From contig NZ_CP053538.1 of NCBI RefSeq assembly GCF_013137895.1, positions 3,379,001 through 3,443,000 of the forward strand: DNA of 64,000 nucleotides, read 5' to 3'. Both the position numbers and the translations under genes were made by a program. Positions 25,314-34,809 of this stretch are shown here, piece by piece (the first letter of the stretch is position 1; each line of letters begins with the position of its first letter). This DNA comes from Hymenobacter taeanensis (GTDB lineage: Bacteria; Bacteroidota; Bacteroidia; Cytophagales; Hymenobacteraceae). The notes beneath the pieces were generated by a model. The model made no database searches and had not been told where the DNA came from. It worked only from the letters and a program-made list of their open reading frames with translations.

Positions 25314-26819
25314 TTAGGTGCCGAGCGAAAAATTGAACACCACCCGCGAACCATCTGGTGCAATAGCCATCATCTGAATCATGCCATTTTGAGCCGAAAG
25401 CAGAGCCCGGTCAATATCCTGAGGGGTATCAATGGCTTTGCCATTGATAAAAGCGATAATGGTGCCGCTGGGAATGCCAATGTGCTCAAAGAAGCCGCCT
25501 TGCCTAACCTCAGCAACCTGCACTCCGGCCTTTAGGTTGAGCCGTTGCTTTAGGGCATCAGGCACTGGGGCGAAACTGGCGCCGAGCTTGCTATAGATTT
25601 TATCGAGGTTGGCATTGCTTTTCGCCGTAACCGTAGTTTCCTCTCCCTTCAGTGTAGCCGAGGTAGAGCGAGCCTTGTTGTTGCGCAGGTAGGTTAGCTT
25701 AACCACATCGCCGGGCCGGTGCCGGGCAATTCTTTCTGAGAACTCTGAAGAGGAGTTCAGTTGCAGGCCGTCAATGCTCTGCACAATATCACCCTCCTGC
25801 AGGCCGGCCGCCGCTGCTGCACTGTTGTCTAGCACGCCGGTGATGTACACGCCTTTTACCACACCCGGCTCAAGACCCTGCTGCTGCAGAAACTGCGCCT
25901 CAGCAGTAGGAGAGGGGAACGATACGCCCAGCAGCCCCCGCTTCACCGAGCCATATTCTTTCAAGTCACCTAAAATCTTCTTCGCCAGATTCACCGGAAT
26001 GGCGAACGAGTAGCCAGCGTAGCTGCCAGTCTGCGAGGCAATGGCGGAGTTAATACCAATGAGCTCACCATTCGTGTTAACTAAAGCGCCCCCACTGTTG
26101 CCGGGATTAATGGCCGCATCGGTTTGAATGAAAGACTCAATGCCGGTATTACCCCGCGACCCCGAATAGCCATTGCCGCTGGGCCGGTTAATTATGCCAA
26201 TGCTACGTGCTTTGGCACTCACAATGCCCGCCGTAACGGTAGTATTCAGGGAGAAAGGATAGCCTACTGCTACCACCCACTCACCCACCTGCACGCTATC
26301 GGAGTTGCCGAGCTTTATGTGAGGCAGGTCATCGGCTTTTATTTTGATGAGCGCCAAGTCAGTGTTGGGGTCCCGGCCTATCAACTCAGCGGCAAACTGA
26401 CGATTGTCGGGCAGCACTACCTCAATTGTAGAGGCGTTTTCCACCACGTGATTATTCGTGGCAATGTAGCCGTTGCTGGTGACCAGTACCCCAGAGCCAG
26501 AGGCCATAGCTACTCCACCGCGGGAGGGTGAGCCGTACGTTTGGGCATATGGGTCATCGTAAGATGAGGCAGCCCCATACGAGGTTTTGATGTGCACCAC
26601 GGCCGGAGTAGCCGCCTTGGAGGCCTTTACAAAGTTGCCAATACCTGCAGCAGCCCCGTTTGTAGTGGTTTCGGTCGATGAGGGTTCGTCTGCCAGGAAA
26701 GCTGGAGTGCTACGCTTGTTGTTATTTTCCTCATTCGGGTTTTGCTTGGTTGTGCAGCTAACACTGCCCAGCTGTACTAAGCAAAAACAGCCGGAAAGCA
26801 GCAGAGTGGAAATTCTCAT
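25314..26819 (-). CDS. HtrA/DegP-family trypsin-like serine protease with two PDZ domains
   Basis: An envelope quality-control protease of about 501 aa. After an N-terminal signal segment (residues 1-22, with cysteines at 11, 13 and 22; a lipoprotein anchor is possible but the lipobox is not canonical) comes a low-complexity Asn/Thr linker. The protease domain has the catalytic triad His in ATNNHVVENA, Asp in NTDLALIKI and Ser in NPGNSGGALV. PDZ1 begins around GLLGVSFPSP (about 280-375) and PDZ2 near KQRLNLKAGVQVAEV (about 410-495). It degrades or refolds misfolded envelope proteins. The start at 26819 gives the signal sequence first; an extension to 26873 is unlikely. It is monocistronic. 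Confidence 0.94.
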   Translation of the reverse strand: MRISTLLLSGCFCLVQLGSVSCTTKQNPNEENNNKRSTPAFLADEPSSTETTTNGAAAGIGNFVKASKAATPAVVHIKTSYGAASSYDDPYAQTYGSPSRGGVAMASGSGVLVTSNGYIATNNHVVENASTIEVVLPDNRQFAAELIGRDPNTDLALIKIKADDLPHIKLGNSDSVQVGEWVVAVGYPFSLNTTVTAGIVSAKARSIGIINRPSGNGYSGSRGNTGIESFIQTDAAINPGNSGGALVNTNGELIGINSAIASQTGSYAGYSFAIPVNLAKKILGDLKEYGSVKRGLLGVSFPSPTAEAQFLQQQGLEPGVVKGVYITGVLDNSAAAAAGLQEGDIVQSIDGLQLNSSSEFSERIARHRPGDVVKLTYLRNNKARSTSATLKGEETTVTAKSNANLDKIYSKLGASFAPVPDALKQRLNLKAGVQVAEVRQGGFFEHIGIPSGTIIAFINGKAIDTPQDIDRALLSAQNGMIQMMAIAPDGSRVVFNFSLGT

Positions 26820-27126
26820 CAGGATGATTCTGGAGGTGAAACCGGAAATCTCTGCGCCGTGTGAGTAGGCCACTTTGCGCGCTTTCAGGGGCAGAGCAAA
26901 ACCATCTAAACGTAAAACAGCTCTGCCGAGGTGCGTAAATCACAGATTAGAAGCTCAGCCCAAGCAACCACAGGCCAGTTGAGAGACCGAAGTAGCTTGG
27001 TCGTTTCACCGGAACTTACTGCCTCTGCTGTGGCTGGCTCCCCATTTCCCCTGCTGGCTTCACAATTCAGGAGCTGCAGGTTAACGTTACTACAGGCTTT
27101 AGAGCAGTACGTTGCTGCGAACTGGC
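26820..27126. other. Upstream region of HtrA, nothing recognised
   Basis: 307 bp between two same-strand genes (the KTSC gene upstream and htrA downstream). It should contain the htrA promoter. No repeat or RNA was seen, and the one plus-strand open frame lacks protein-like sequence. Confidence 0.35.
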
Positions 27127-27348
27127 CTAGGAACCGCGCACCTGCTGGCGGCCATAGCCGCTGCGCTCAATCACCTGCTCCACAAACATAGCCTTGCCTG
27201 GCACTTGCAGTAATGCCTCATACAGAGCGGCTGGCACACCGGTATAGCGCACCAGGCTACCATGGCGGTACTCTATTTCCAGGGTCTCGGTGGTGGCATC
27301 ATAGCCCACCGCTTTAAGCGAGGTAGAACGGATTGGTCGGCGTTGCAT
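27127..27348 (-). CDS. KTSC-domain small protein
   Basis: A 73-aa protein consisting of a KTSC domain (the name comes from a Lys-Thr-Ser-containing signature). It reads RSTSLKAVGYDATTETLEIEYRHG, then VRYTGVPAALYEALLQ. The domain's function is not established; it sometimes accompanies nucleic-acid enzymes. The ATG at 27348 fits family N-termini better than the upstream 27387 start, which adds residues of poor composition. The TAG stop lies in a CTAGGCCAG copy. It is not part of an obvious operon. Confidence 0.82.
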   Translation of the reverse strand: MQRRPIRSTSLKAVGYDATTETLEIEYRHGSLVRYTGVPAALYEALLQVPGKAMFVEQVIERSGYGRQQVRGS

Positions 27349-27913
27349 AGGAATAGATGAATGGGAATAAAATAGAATGATTTCCATTAGTGAGACAGAC
27401 GAACACCCTACGCTCAGAAGGCTGTTTAACTGAGCCCAAAAATTAGATATAACTAATCTTGCATCAAACTATTCATGTCGGATTTGAGCTGCCATTTCTT
27501 GCATGAGCTCCGATATTCAACAGGCTGTAGGGACGAAAATAATGCTGTAGGCCAAGTTAAAGCGTTATTTTTCAAGACGTTTGAAAGTGACCCGATAGGG
27601 TAACTAATCCGGGTGAAATAGAAGCTGTGGAGGCTAGGAAGTTTTTGGACTGACGGAGCTTGAAAAAACTTAGCAAGTGGCCTAGAAGGCAGGACACGCC
27701 GAATTTTCTGTAAACATACCGGCGGTGATTGTACTTCATCACTATTCGAACATTGTCTTGCACAAAGCTGGTCGGCAGTGTGTAGATTTACTACTACCGG
27801 CTGACTGCGCTTATTAGTACTAACTGGTCATCAGGTTCCTTCTCTCAGGGCAGGGAGTAGTACTTTTCTTTAGAAGTATTCGTTTACCTATCTGCCCACT
27901 TACTTGCTCCATT
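27349..27913. other. AT-richer divergent intergenic region
   Basis: 565 bp between the KTSC gene and the large T9SS cargo gene, clearly less GC-rich than the coding DNA (for example 27420-27550 and 27700-27830). It should hold promoters for both divergent genes. A TGGCCTAG copy occurs near 27681. The short minus-strand frame at 27572-27763 is not convincing as a gene. No defined promoter or RNA was identified. Confidence 0.4.
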
Positions 27914-30900
27914 ATGCCCGCAGAGCTACCGCTTTCCGCCCGGTTTACTACCTATACTTCTTACCCGTTTCCCACTAAGCCAAACCGTTCATCGGGTGGT
28001 ATAAGCGCCTGTTGCTCAAGCGGGCGAAGGCTGCCTGGTATTAGGTGGCTACTTACCCTACTGCTATTGGTAAGCGGTGCCGCCTCAACGGCTCTTGCAC
28101 AAGCGCCAACATCCCCCGAGTGTGCGGCCGATGAGAAATTTGCCAACACGTGGTACTTCGGCTTTAAGGCCGGGTTAGACTTCAATCAGGCCTCCGCCGA
28201 TTCCCTCCCAAAGGTGCTCACCGATGGGGCCATGGATGCTCCCGCCGGCTCGGGGGTGATGTCGGATAAAAACGGCAAAATTCTCTTTTACAGCAACGGC
28301 GAAACCGTGTGGAACGGCGACGGCACCGTGATGACTAATGGCACTGGCCTAGCTGGCAGCCGCTTCACCACCGACGGCCCCTTACCTATTAAGCTGCCGG
28401 GCTTACCTGGAACAGGCCAGCCCACGCGCTACCTACTGTTCACTCTGCAAGACACCGTTGGCCTAAGCTATTCGGAAATAGAAATTCCTGCGACTGGCGG
28501 ACCGGGTACCGTCATAGCAGCTACCAAAAACACGCCTCTGGCCCGCGGTACGGCGGAGAAACTGACGGGGGTATTCCATAAAAACGGTTGCGATATTTGG
28601 ATTATCGCGCACGGTTGGGGCGCTGCCAAAACCGGCAACAACAACCGAGGCGACGCCTTTCTGGCCTACCGCGTGCGGCCATCAGTCGGCTATACAGGTC
28701 CGGTCCTCATTGATGCGCCCATTTCTTCGCCCGTTGGTAGCCTGCACGCGCCGAGCGTGGCGGCCCTGGGCTACAAAGGCCAGATGAAGATAACCCCCGA
28801 TGGGCAGCGGCTGGCCCTGGCCCGTTACAGCGAAGCGCTGGGCGACAGCACCAGCACCGTTGAGCTATTTGGGTTTGACACCGGCACGGGCCAGGTGAGC
28901 GTTAACCCCCAGGTTCCGTACATCGTGGACAAGGGCGAAGGAAAATACTATGGGGTAGGGTTTTCGTCTGGCAATTTCCTCTACGCCACAGTGCGCAACC
29001 CGCCCAAGCTGCTGCAATTTGATATCAGCGGCAACGGCCCGGTTACCAAGCAGGATATTCCGCTCAAGCAGAAGACCCCCGCCGACCTGGGCTCCCTGCA
29101 GGCCGCGCCCGACGGCAAAATATACGTGGCCCGCGACAACCAGCCCGCGGTGGGTTTTATTGCCTACCCCGACTCACTAGGGCCCAAAGCCCTCTACGCC
29201 GACGATAGTCTGCAGCTGGGCGGCAGCCGTACGAGTGGCCTAGGTCTGGTCAATTTCAACCAAAGCTCCTTGTTGCGCGTGGGACCGAGTGCGCAGATAA
29301 CGGGATGTCGGCAAATATCCTTTAGGGCTCCTCCCATTGACTTTGATGGGAAGACTTATGCATGGACGTTCGGTGACGGTAGCACCTCAACAGAAGAGAA
29401 TCCAGTTCATATTTATGCTACGCCCGGCAACTACACCGTAACGCTACGCATCACGACCAACTGTTTTTGCCGCGAAAGTTCAGTCACTATTCAAGTGCCA
29501 GATTTGCCGGTGCCTGGCAGTATTGCCAGCCCGCAAACTCTGTGCGCCGGCACAGCGTCGGCTCCGCTTACCAGCGCTGTTGATGCCTCCGGCGACGCCG
29601 GCCTGCCGCTCGTTTACCAGTGGGAGTCATCATCGGACAATACTACTTTCACGGCTATCAGTGGAGCGAATGGGCCAACTTACCAGCCCCCAACTACCCA
29701 AACCCCTGGCACGACGTATTACCGTCGGCGCGTGCAACTGTTGCTGCCTGACCAGTCAGGGCCGTACTGTACTCCCACCTTTACTGTCTCGGTAGCCATT
29801 ACCGTGTTGCCGGCCCTCACCCCCGGCAGCATCGCCGCCGACCAGACCGTGTGCGCTGGCACTGCCGCTACGCCGCTTACCACCACAGCCCCGGCTACAG
29901 GCGGCACTGGCACGTTTGCCTATCAGTGGGAATCTTCCCCGGACAACGTCACCTGGACACCGATTTCGGGTGCTACTAACCCGGAGTTTGCGCCCGGTAT
30001 ACTTACCACTACCACGTACTTCCGGCGGCAGGTAAGCTCTGGCGCCTGCGCTACCACGCCCTCCAATGTGGTTAAGATTACGATAGTGCCCGCCCTGGTG
30101 GCCGGTACTATTGCCGCCGACCAAACAGTATGCGCTAACGGTACGCCGGCGCCCCTCACCAGTGTCACGCCAGCCACAGGTGGCGCTGGCGCTATTGCCT
30201 ATCAGTGGGAGGTGTCAACGAACAACGCTACCTGGACGCCCATTCCTGGCGCAACGGGCGCCGACTATGCTCCCGGTCCGGTTACCACCAACACCTTCTT
30301 CCGGCGGCAGGCTAGCACAGGCACTGCCTGCGCTCCGGCAGTTTCTAATACGGTTGCCATTACGGTGCTACCCGTTCTAACAGCCGGTACCATTGCCGCC
30401 GACCAAGCTATTTGTCCGGGCGGTACGCCTGCTCCCCTAACCAGCACCGCTCCGGCCACGGGCGGGACGGGCGCATTCACCTACCAGTGGCAATCTTCCC
30501 CGGACAATACTACTTGGACGGCCATTACCGGCGCGACCAATTCGGAGTATGCCCCCGGTCCGCTCACCAGCACCACGTATTTCCGGCGCGGAGTAACTGC
30601 AGGAGCCTGTGGCCCCGTGTATTCACCCGCCGTTACTATTACAGTGTTACCAGTTTTAACAGCCGGCACTATTGCGGCCAACCAAACGGTATGCTCAGGT
30701 GCTACGCCTGCCCCTCTTACCAGCACGGCTGGACCTAGCGGCGGAACTGGCCGGTTTGCGTATCAGTGGGAGTCATCAACGGACAACGCTACCTGGACGC
30801 CTATTTCTGGGGCGAACACAGAAACATTCGCTTCTGGCGTACTAGCAGCTACCACGTACTTCCGGCGGCAAGTAGATTCCGGAACCTGCGGACCGGTATA

Positions 30901-32824
30901 TTCAAATGTTGTTACCATCACGGTATTGCCCGTGCTAACAGCTGGCACCATTGGGGCTAATCAAACGGTTTGTGCTGGCACTACACCTGCCCCACTGACC
31001 AGCACTACATCAGCGGCGGGTGGTACGGGCTTTTTGGCTTACCAATGGGAGTCATCAACTGATAATGCCACCTGGACTGCTGTGTCCGGTGCTACGGGGG
31101 CCGTATTTGCGCCCGGCCCACTGCCGGTAACTACCTTTTTCCGGCGGCGGGTGATGGCCGGAGACTGTGGACCAGTATATTCTAATGTTGTAACTATTAC
31201 CGTGGCTCCGGCGCTAACGGCCGGCAGCATTGCCGCCGACCAAACCGTTTGCCTGGGCGCAACACCGGCCCCCCTGACCAGTGCCACTCCTGCTACCGGC
31301 GGCACGGGCAGCTACACCTACCAGTGGGAAGCTAGCCCCAATGGCTCTACCTGGGCGGTGGTTGCCGGTGCCACTGGCGAAACCTTTGCGCCTGGTCCGC
31401 TGACAGCCACTACGTATTTCCGGCGTCGGGTGACCTCCGGGCCTTGTGGGCCGGAGTATTCACAGCCAGTAATTCTAAGGGTATTGCCAGTCCTGACGGC
31501 GGGTTCTATTGCGGCCGACCAGACTATCTGTACTGGTACTGTCCCCAACCCGCTCACCAACACCACTGACCCCAGCGGAGGTACTGGCACGTTTGCGTAT
31601 CAGTGGGAATCCTCGGCTGATAACTCAAACTGGTCAGCCATAGCCGGGGCAACTAACTCTACTTTCGCGCCGGGCACCCTCACGGCTACCACGTACTTCC
31701 GCCGCCGGGTAACGTCGGGCATGGGCAGTTGCGCAACGGTGGTTTCCAACGTGGTGACCATACAGGTGCAGCCTGCCGTGACGCCCACGGTAACTCTGGC
31801 TACTCCGCCCGTGCAGTGCCCTGGCACGCCGCTTACCTTCACGGCGGTGGTGACCAATGCGGGGGCCGCGCCTACTTTCCGTTGGCTCGTTAATAACGTA
31901 GCCGTTGCCACGGGGCCCACGTTCACCAGCAGCACCTTGGTCACCGGCGACCAAGTGCGGGTGGAGGTAACCCCCACGGCGGGGCTCTGCAGCACGGGGC
32001 CAGCCGTGGCAACGGTTACCGTAACGCGCACGCCCACTCCGCTACCCACGCTCACTATTTCGGTGCAGCCGGGCGGGCCCGTTTGCTTGGGCGCGCCCCT
32101 TACCTTCAGCCTCGTCAACGTAACGGAGGCTGGTCCGGCCCCTCAATACCAGTGGCAGGTGAATGGCGGAGACGTGGCCGGGGCTACGGGGCCAGTATTT
32201 ACTAGCACAACGCTGCGCGAAGGTCAGGTCGTGACCCTGCGGCTGCGTACAACCAACGTGTGCGGGCAACCAGTTACGGCCGTTTCTAATGGAATAACCG
32301 TGCAGATTCAACCACCGGTTGATGTAGACGCGGGCCCCGACCGGGAGATTCTGGCGGGTACCACTATTACGCTGGAAGGCCGCGCCGACGGCAATTACCC
32401 CGTGACGTGGACCGCGGCTGCGGGGCTGACTTTCCCGTTTAATGACCAGTTGCGGCCTAGAGTTACTCCCTTGGTAACTACCACCTACACCTTGTCGGCG
32501 GGCAGCGGGGGCTGCGCAGACAGCGACCAGGTCACCATCACGGTACGCCCCGCCATCCGCATTCCGAACGCCTTCACGCCCAACGGTGATGGCCGCGACG
32601 ATACCTGGCAGATTGAGTTTATTGAGCAGTTCCCCGAAAACACCGTGACCGTGTTTAACCGCTGGGGCAACAAAATATTCTCAGCTGAGAACTACAGCCG
32701 GGCCAATGAGTGGCGCGGCGACATCAACGGCCAGCCCGCTCCGGTGGGAACCTACTATTACGTCGTCGTCACGAAGGGACCGTTAGGCAAATCCTATAGT
32801 GGCTCCATTACCATTCTGTATTAA
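27914..32824 (+). CDS. T9SS type B cargo: giant surface protein with PKD and tandem Ig-like repeats
   Basis: A 1636-aa secreted adhesin-like protein. A long N-terminal leader with a hydrophobic core at about 43-62 (WLLTLLLLVSGAASTALAQ) serves as a signal peptide. Residues ~70-455 resemble a beta-propeller/WD40-like region (SDKNGKILFYSNGETVWNGDG, then KITPDGQRLALARYS). A PKD domain lies at about 465-530 (YAWTFGDGSTSTEENPVH). One diverged Ig-like repeat follows, then seven near-identical 93-95-residue repeats, then three diverged beta domains. The C-terminal ~85 residues are a gliding-motility/CHU_C type B sorting domain (IPNAFTPNGDGRDDTW, then FNRWGNKIF). Proteins with this signal are exported by the type IX system and often anchored through a PorP/SprF partner, which is encoded directly downstream. 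Confidence 0.93.
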   Translation: MPAELPLSARFTTYTSYPFPTKPNRSSGGISACCSSGRRLPGIRWLLTLLLLVSGAASTALAQAPTSPECAADEKFANTWYFGFKAGLDFNQASADSLPKVLTDGAMDAPAGSGVMSDKNGKILFYSNGETVWNGDGTVMTNGTGLAGSRFTTDGPLPIKLPGLPGTGQPTRYLLFTLQDTVGLSYSEIEIPATGGPGTVIAATKNTPLARGTAEKLTGVFHKNGCDIWIIAHGWGAAKTGNNNRGDAFLAYRVRPSVGYTGPVLIDAPISSPVGSLHAPSVAALGYKGQMKITPDGQRLALARYSEALGDSTSTVELFGFDTGTGQVSVNPQVPYIVDKGEGKYYGVGFSSGNFLYATVRNPPKLLQFDISGNGPVTKQDIPLKQKTPADLGSLQAAPDGKIYVARDNQPAVGFIAYPDSLGPKALYADDSLQLGGSRTSGLGLVNFNQSSLLRVGPSAQITGCRQISFRAPPIDFDGKTYAWTFGDGSTSTEENPVHIYATPGNYTVTLRITTNCFCRESSVTIQVPDLPVPGSIASPQTLCAGTASAPLTSAVDASGDAGLPLVYQWESSSDNTTFTAISGANGPTYQPPTTQTPGTTYYRRRVQLLLPDQSGPYCTPTFTVSVAITVLPALTPGSIAADQTVCAGTAATPLTTTAPATGGTGTFAYQWESSPDNVTWTPISGATNPEFAPGILTTTTYFRRQVSSGACATTPSNVVKITIVPALVAGTIAADQTVCANGTPAPLTSVTPATGGAGAIAYQWEVSTNNATWTPIPGATGADYAPGPVTTNTFFRRQASTGTACAPAVSNTVAITVLPVLTAGTIAADQAICPGGTPAPLTSTAPATGGTGAFTYQWQSSPDNTTWTAITGATNSEYAPGPLTSTTYFRRGVTAGACGPVYSPAVTITVLPVLTAGTIAANQTVCSGATPAPLTSTAGPSGGTGRFAYQWESSTDNATWTPISGANTETFASGVLAATTYFRRQVDSGTCGPVYSNVVTITVLPVLTAGTIGANQTVCAGTTPAPLTSTTSAAGGTGFLAYQWESSTDNATWTAVSGATGAVFAPGPLPVTTFFRRRVMAGDCGPVYSNVVTITVAPALTAGSIAADQTVCLGATPAPLTSATPATGGTGSYTYQWEASPNGSTWAVVAGATGETFAPGPLTATTYFRRRVTSGPCGPEYSQPVILRVLPVLTAGSIAADQTICTGTVPNPLTNTTDPSGGTGTFAYQWESSADNSNWSAIAGATNSTFAPGTLTATTYFRRRVTSGMGSCATVVSNVVTIQVQPAVTPTVTLATPPVQCPGTPLTFTAVVTNAGAAPTFRWLVNNVAVATGPTFTSSTLVTGDQVRVEVTPTAGLCSTGPAVATVTVTRTPTPLPTLTISVQPGGPVCLGAPLTFSLVNVTEAGPAPQYQWQVNGGDVAGATGPVFTSTTLREGQVVTLRLRTTNVCGQPVTAVSNGITVQIQPPVDVDAGPDREILAGTTITLEGRADGNYPVTWTAAAGLTFPFNDQLRPRVTPLVTTTYTLSAGSGGCADSDQVTITVRPAIRIPNAFTPNGDGRDDTWQIEFIEQFPENTVTVFNRWGNKIFSAENYSRANEWRGDINGQPAPVGTYYYVVVTKGPLGKSYSGSITILY
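29813..31774 (+). repeat. Seven tandem Ig-like coding repeats (about 279 bp each)
   Basis: Units start at 29813, 30092, 30374, 30653, 30932, 31211 and 31490. Periods are 279, 282, 279, 279, 279, 279 and 285 bp, always whole codons. Each unit encodes a beta-sandwich with conserved ADQTVC, PAPLTS, YQWESS-DN-TW, FAPG, TTYFRR and a second Cys before the VTITVLP end. A more diverged unit precedes them. DNA-level similarity is high enough for recombination, so copy number may vary between strains. Confidence 0.93.
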
Positions 32825-32832
32825 CAATCTGT

Positions 32833-32857
32833 CCCTGCTGCGTGTGTCGCAGCAGGG
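32833..32857 (+). promoter_or_regulatory. Intercistronic hairpin between cargo and porP
   Basis: A perfect 10-bp GC-rich stem (32833-32842 with 32848-32857) and five-base loop lie 8 bp after the cargo stop and 36 bp before the next ATG. There is no T-run. It may be an attenuator or an mRNA-stabilising hairpin that sets the ratio of cargo to PorP. Confidence 0.55.
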
Positions 32858-32893
32858 CTACCGCTTAGTTCTTACGCTAAGGTCCCAACTGTT

Positions 32894-33865
32894 ATGAAAA
32901 GAGCTTTAACTCTACTGCTGCTCCCGCTGCTGCTTGTGGCTGTCGTGCCGGCCCTGGCCCAGCAGCAGGCGCAGTACAGCCAATACATGAACAACAACTA
33001 CATCCTGAACCCCGGCGCCACCGGGGTAGAGGACTACATTGACGTCAAGCTTAGCTACCGCACCCAGTGGACAGGTCTGGAGGGAGCCCCCAAGACCTAC
33101 TACGCCAGCGCCAGCTCCTCGCTGGGCAAGTGGCGCACCACCGGCAAGCGCACCCTGCGCGACCGGCGCCGGCCGTTTCATGCCATAGGTGGCCTAGTGT
33201 ATAAGGATGAAACCGGCCCTACCAGCCGGACCGGTGCCTATCTTTCCTACGCCTATAACCTGGTGCTGCGGCCTAACCTGCGGGCGGCGCTGGGGGTGTC
33301 GGCAGGTATGCAGCAGTTTGCCGTTGATGGGCAGAAGCTGCAGTTTTTTGATCCTACCACTGTAGCCGCCAGCGCCGCCTCACGGGTGCTCGATGGGTCA
33401 GTAGGCCTATGGGTGTATAGTTCCGATTTTTACTTTGGCGTATCGGGGGCGCAGCTGCTGGGCAATAAGCTTAACTTTTCCTATGGCCCTAACTCACTGG
33501 AGGCAGGGGAGGGCAATACACTTAAGCGCCACTACTTTGCCACGGGCGGGGTGCGGGTACCCCTCAGTGATGATTGGTCGCTGGTGCCATCGGTGCTGGT
33601 GAAGGCCGTGCAGCCAGCACCGCTTTCTGTTGACCTCAACGCCAAGCTTAAGTACCAGGATCTGCTGTGGGGCGGCGTCTCGTGGCGCGCCTTTGACTCA
33701 TTCGTGGGCATGGTGGGCCTCAATTATGAGCAGTTTACGGTAGGATATTCCTATGACGCGGGCCTGTCTCAGTTGGCCGGCTACCACGGCGGCAGCCACG
33801 AGATACTGGTAGGCCTACGCCTCAAGAAAAAGGCGCAGGTGGTATGTACCAACCGTTTCTGGTAA
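32894..33865 (+). CDS. PorP/SprF-family type IX secretion outer-membrane protein
   Basis: A 323-aa outer-membrane protein. Residues 1-21 are a signal peptide (LLLPLLLVAVVPALAQ). The diagnostic start of the mature protein is QYSQYMNNNYILNPGATG, followed by beta-barrel strands ending near the C-terminus (EILVGLRLKKK). PorP/SprF proteins partner with type B T9SS cargo to secrete and anchor them. Its position 69 bp downstream of the cargo gene on the same strand is the usual arrangement. Other T9SS machinery genes are not in the window. Confidence 0.95.
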   Translation: MKRALTLLLLPLLLVAVVPALAQQQAQYSQYMNNNYILNPGATGVEDYIDVKLSYRTQWTGLEGAPKTYYASASSSLGKWRTTGKRTLRDRRRPFHAIGGLVYKDETGPTSRTGAYLSYAYNLVLRPNLRAALGVSAGMQQFAVDGQKLQFFDPTTVAASAASRVLDGSVGLWVYSSDFYFGVSGAQLLGNKLNFSYGPNSLEAGEGNTLKRHYFATGGVRVPLSDDWSLVPSVLVKAVQPAPLSVDLNAKLKYQDLLWGGVSWRAFDSFVGMVGLNYEQFTVGYSYDAGLSQLAGYHGGSHEILVGLRLKKKAQVVCTNRFW

Positions 33866-33910
33866 GCAAAGCCACATCAACCCACGTACCCGGCTTGCCA
33901 CTTAATGCGG

Positions 33911-34642
33911 TTAGAATACTTGAGCCAAGCCGGCCGCCACCACAGCGCCAACCAGGGTGTTGCAAAAGTTGACGATGTTGTTCGTAATATAATGTCGCCG
34001 CTCTAGTGTAGCGCCCAGGACAGAATCGGCCAGGTTGCCAGCTGTGCCCGCAACCAAGAGCAACCAGAAAGCTGACCCCAGGCCCGTGCTTAAGCAATAG
34101 ACCCCGGCAACCACCGCGCTACCCAACAGACCCAACGCAGTGCCTGCTACGCTTACTACTCCATTTTCGCCCCGCACATCAGGGCGCCAGGTGAGGATGT
34201 TAAAGTACCGCCGGCCATATACGTTGCCCAACTCAGAGGAGAGAGTATCAGCCGTTGCGGCCGCAAAGCTGCCGGCCAGCATGAGCTGAGCTACCGAGGC
34301 GTTGGCGGGGAACTGCCAGCCCCACCCCGCTACCAACGCGGCTACCCCCGCATTGGCCAGCACCTGTCCTGCCGTGCGCTGGCCCTTGTTGGCCTCTGCG
34401 AGGCCTAGCCGGCGCTTTTCGACTACCTTCCAGGAAGAAGCCACGGAGCCTAAGCCAAAAAATAAAGCCAGCAGGCCTACCCCCAGCAAGCCACAGCCGC
34501 TGTAGATAAGCAGGCCTAGCAGTCCCCCCGTCCAGATAGCCACCGGAGTTAGTTTATTCCGGCGCCAGCTATACACCATGCCGGCGGCGAGCAGCAGTAG
34601 TACCAGCAGAAGACGCGGCAGATCAGTCATGGCCGCAAACAT
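33911..34642 (-). CDS. DUF92 (TMEM19-like) integral membrane protein
   Basis: A 243-aa polytopic membrane protein with about six hydrophobic segments. It carries the DUF92 signature AATADTLSSELGNVYG and a late GNLADSVLGATLERR. Family members are found across bacteria, chloroplasts and animals, and some are proposed to be involved in phytol or CTP-dependent lipid metabolism; the role here is unknown. The start could be the ATG at 34642 or four codons later. It is convergent with porP, 45 bp apart, without an obvious terminator. Confidence 0.88.
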   Translation of the reverse strand: MFAAMTDLPRLLLVLLLLAAGMVYSWRRNKLTPVAIWTGGLLGLLIYSGCGLLGVGLLALFFGLGSVASSWKVVEKRRLGLAEANKGQRTAGQVLANAGVAALVAGWGWQFPANASVAQLMLAGSFAAATADTLSSELGNVYGRRYFNILTWRPDVRGENGVVSVAGTALGLLGSAVVAGVYCLSTGLGSAFWLLLVAGTAGNLADSVLGATLERRHYITNNIVNFCNTLVGAVVAAGLAQVF

Positions 34643-34809
34643 ACGGCCCTCGCAAGCAAACCGTACACCCCACCGCCAGGGCTATTTCACTAGTGCTACC
34701 CTAAAGCAGAGGAGCACCGTGAGGCAATTTTCTCGTGTCCCCGAAGTAGCTGCTCAGGAGAGTCGCTGTCCAGACTCTGGTGATAGTATTTTCAGCAAAT
34801 AGCAATCAG

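Noticed and set aside
26819..26873. HtrA as a definite lipoprotein with a longer N-terminus
   Set aside because: The residues before Cys22 do not make a canonical lipobox and the upstream extension is unlike a signal peptide, so lipidation is left open.
27572..27763. A 63-codon minus-strand frame in the spacer before the T9SS cargo gene
   Set aside because: It has no recognisable domain or credible start context and lies in AT-rich promoter DNA.
29813..31774. CRISPR array or satellite DNA
   Set aside because: The repeats are 279 bp long, keep one reading frame and encode Ig-like domains, so they are protein repeats.
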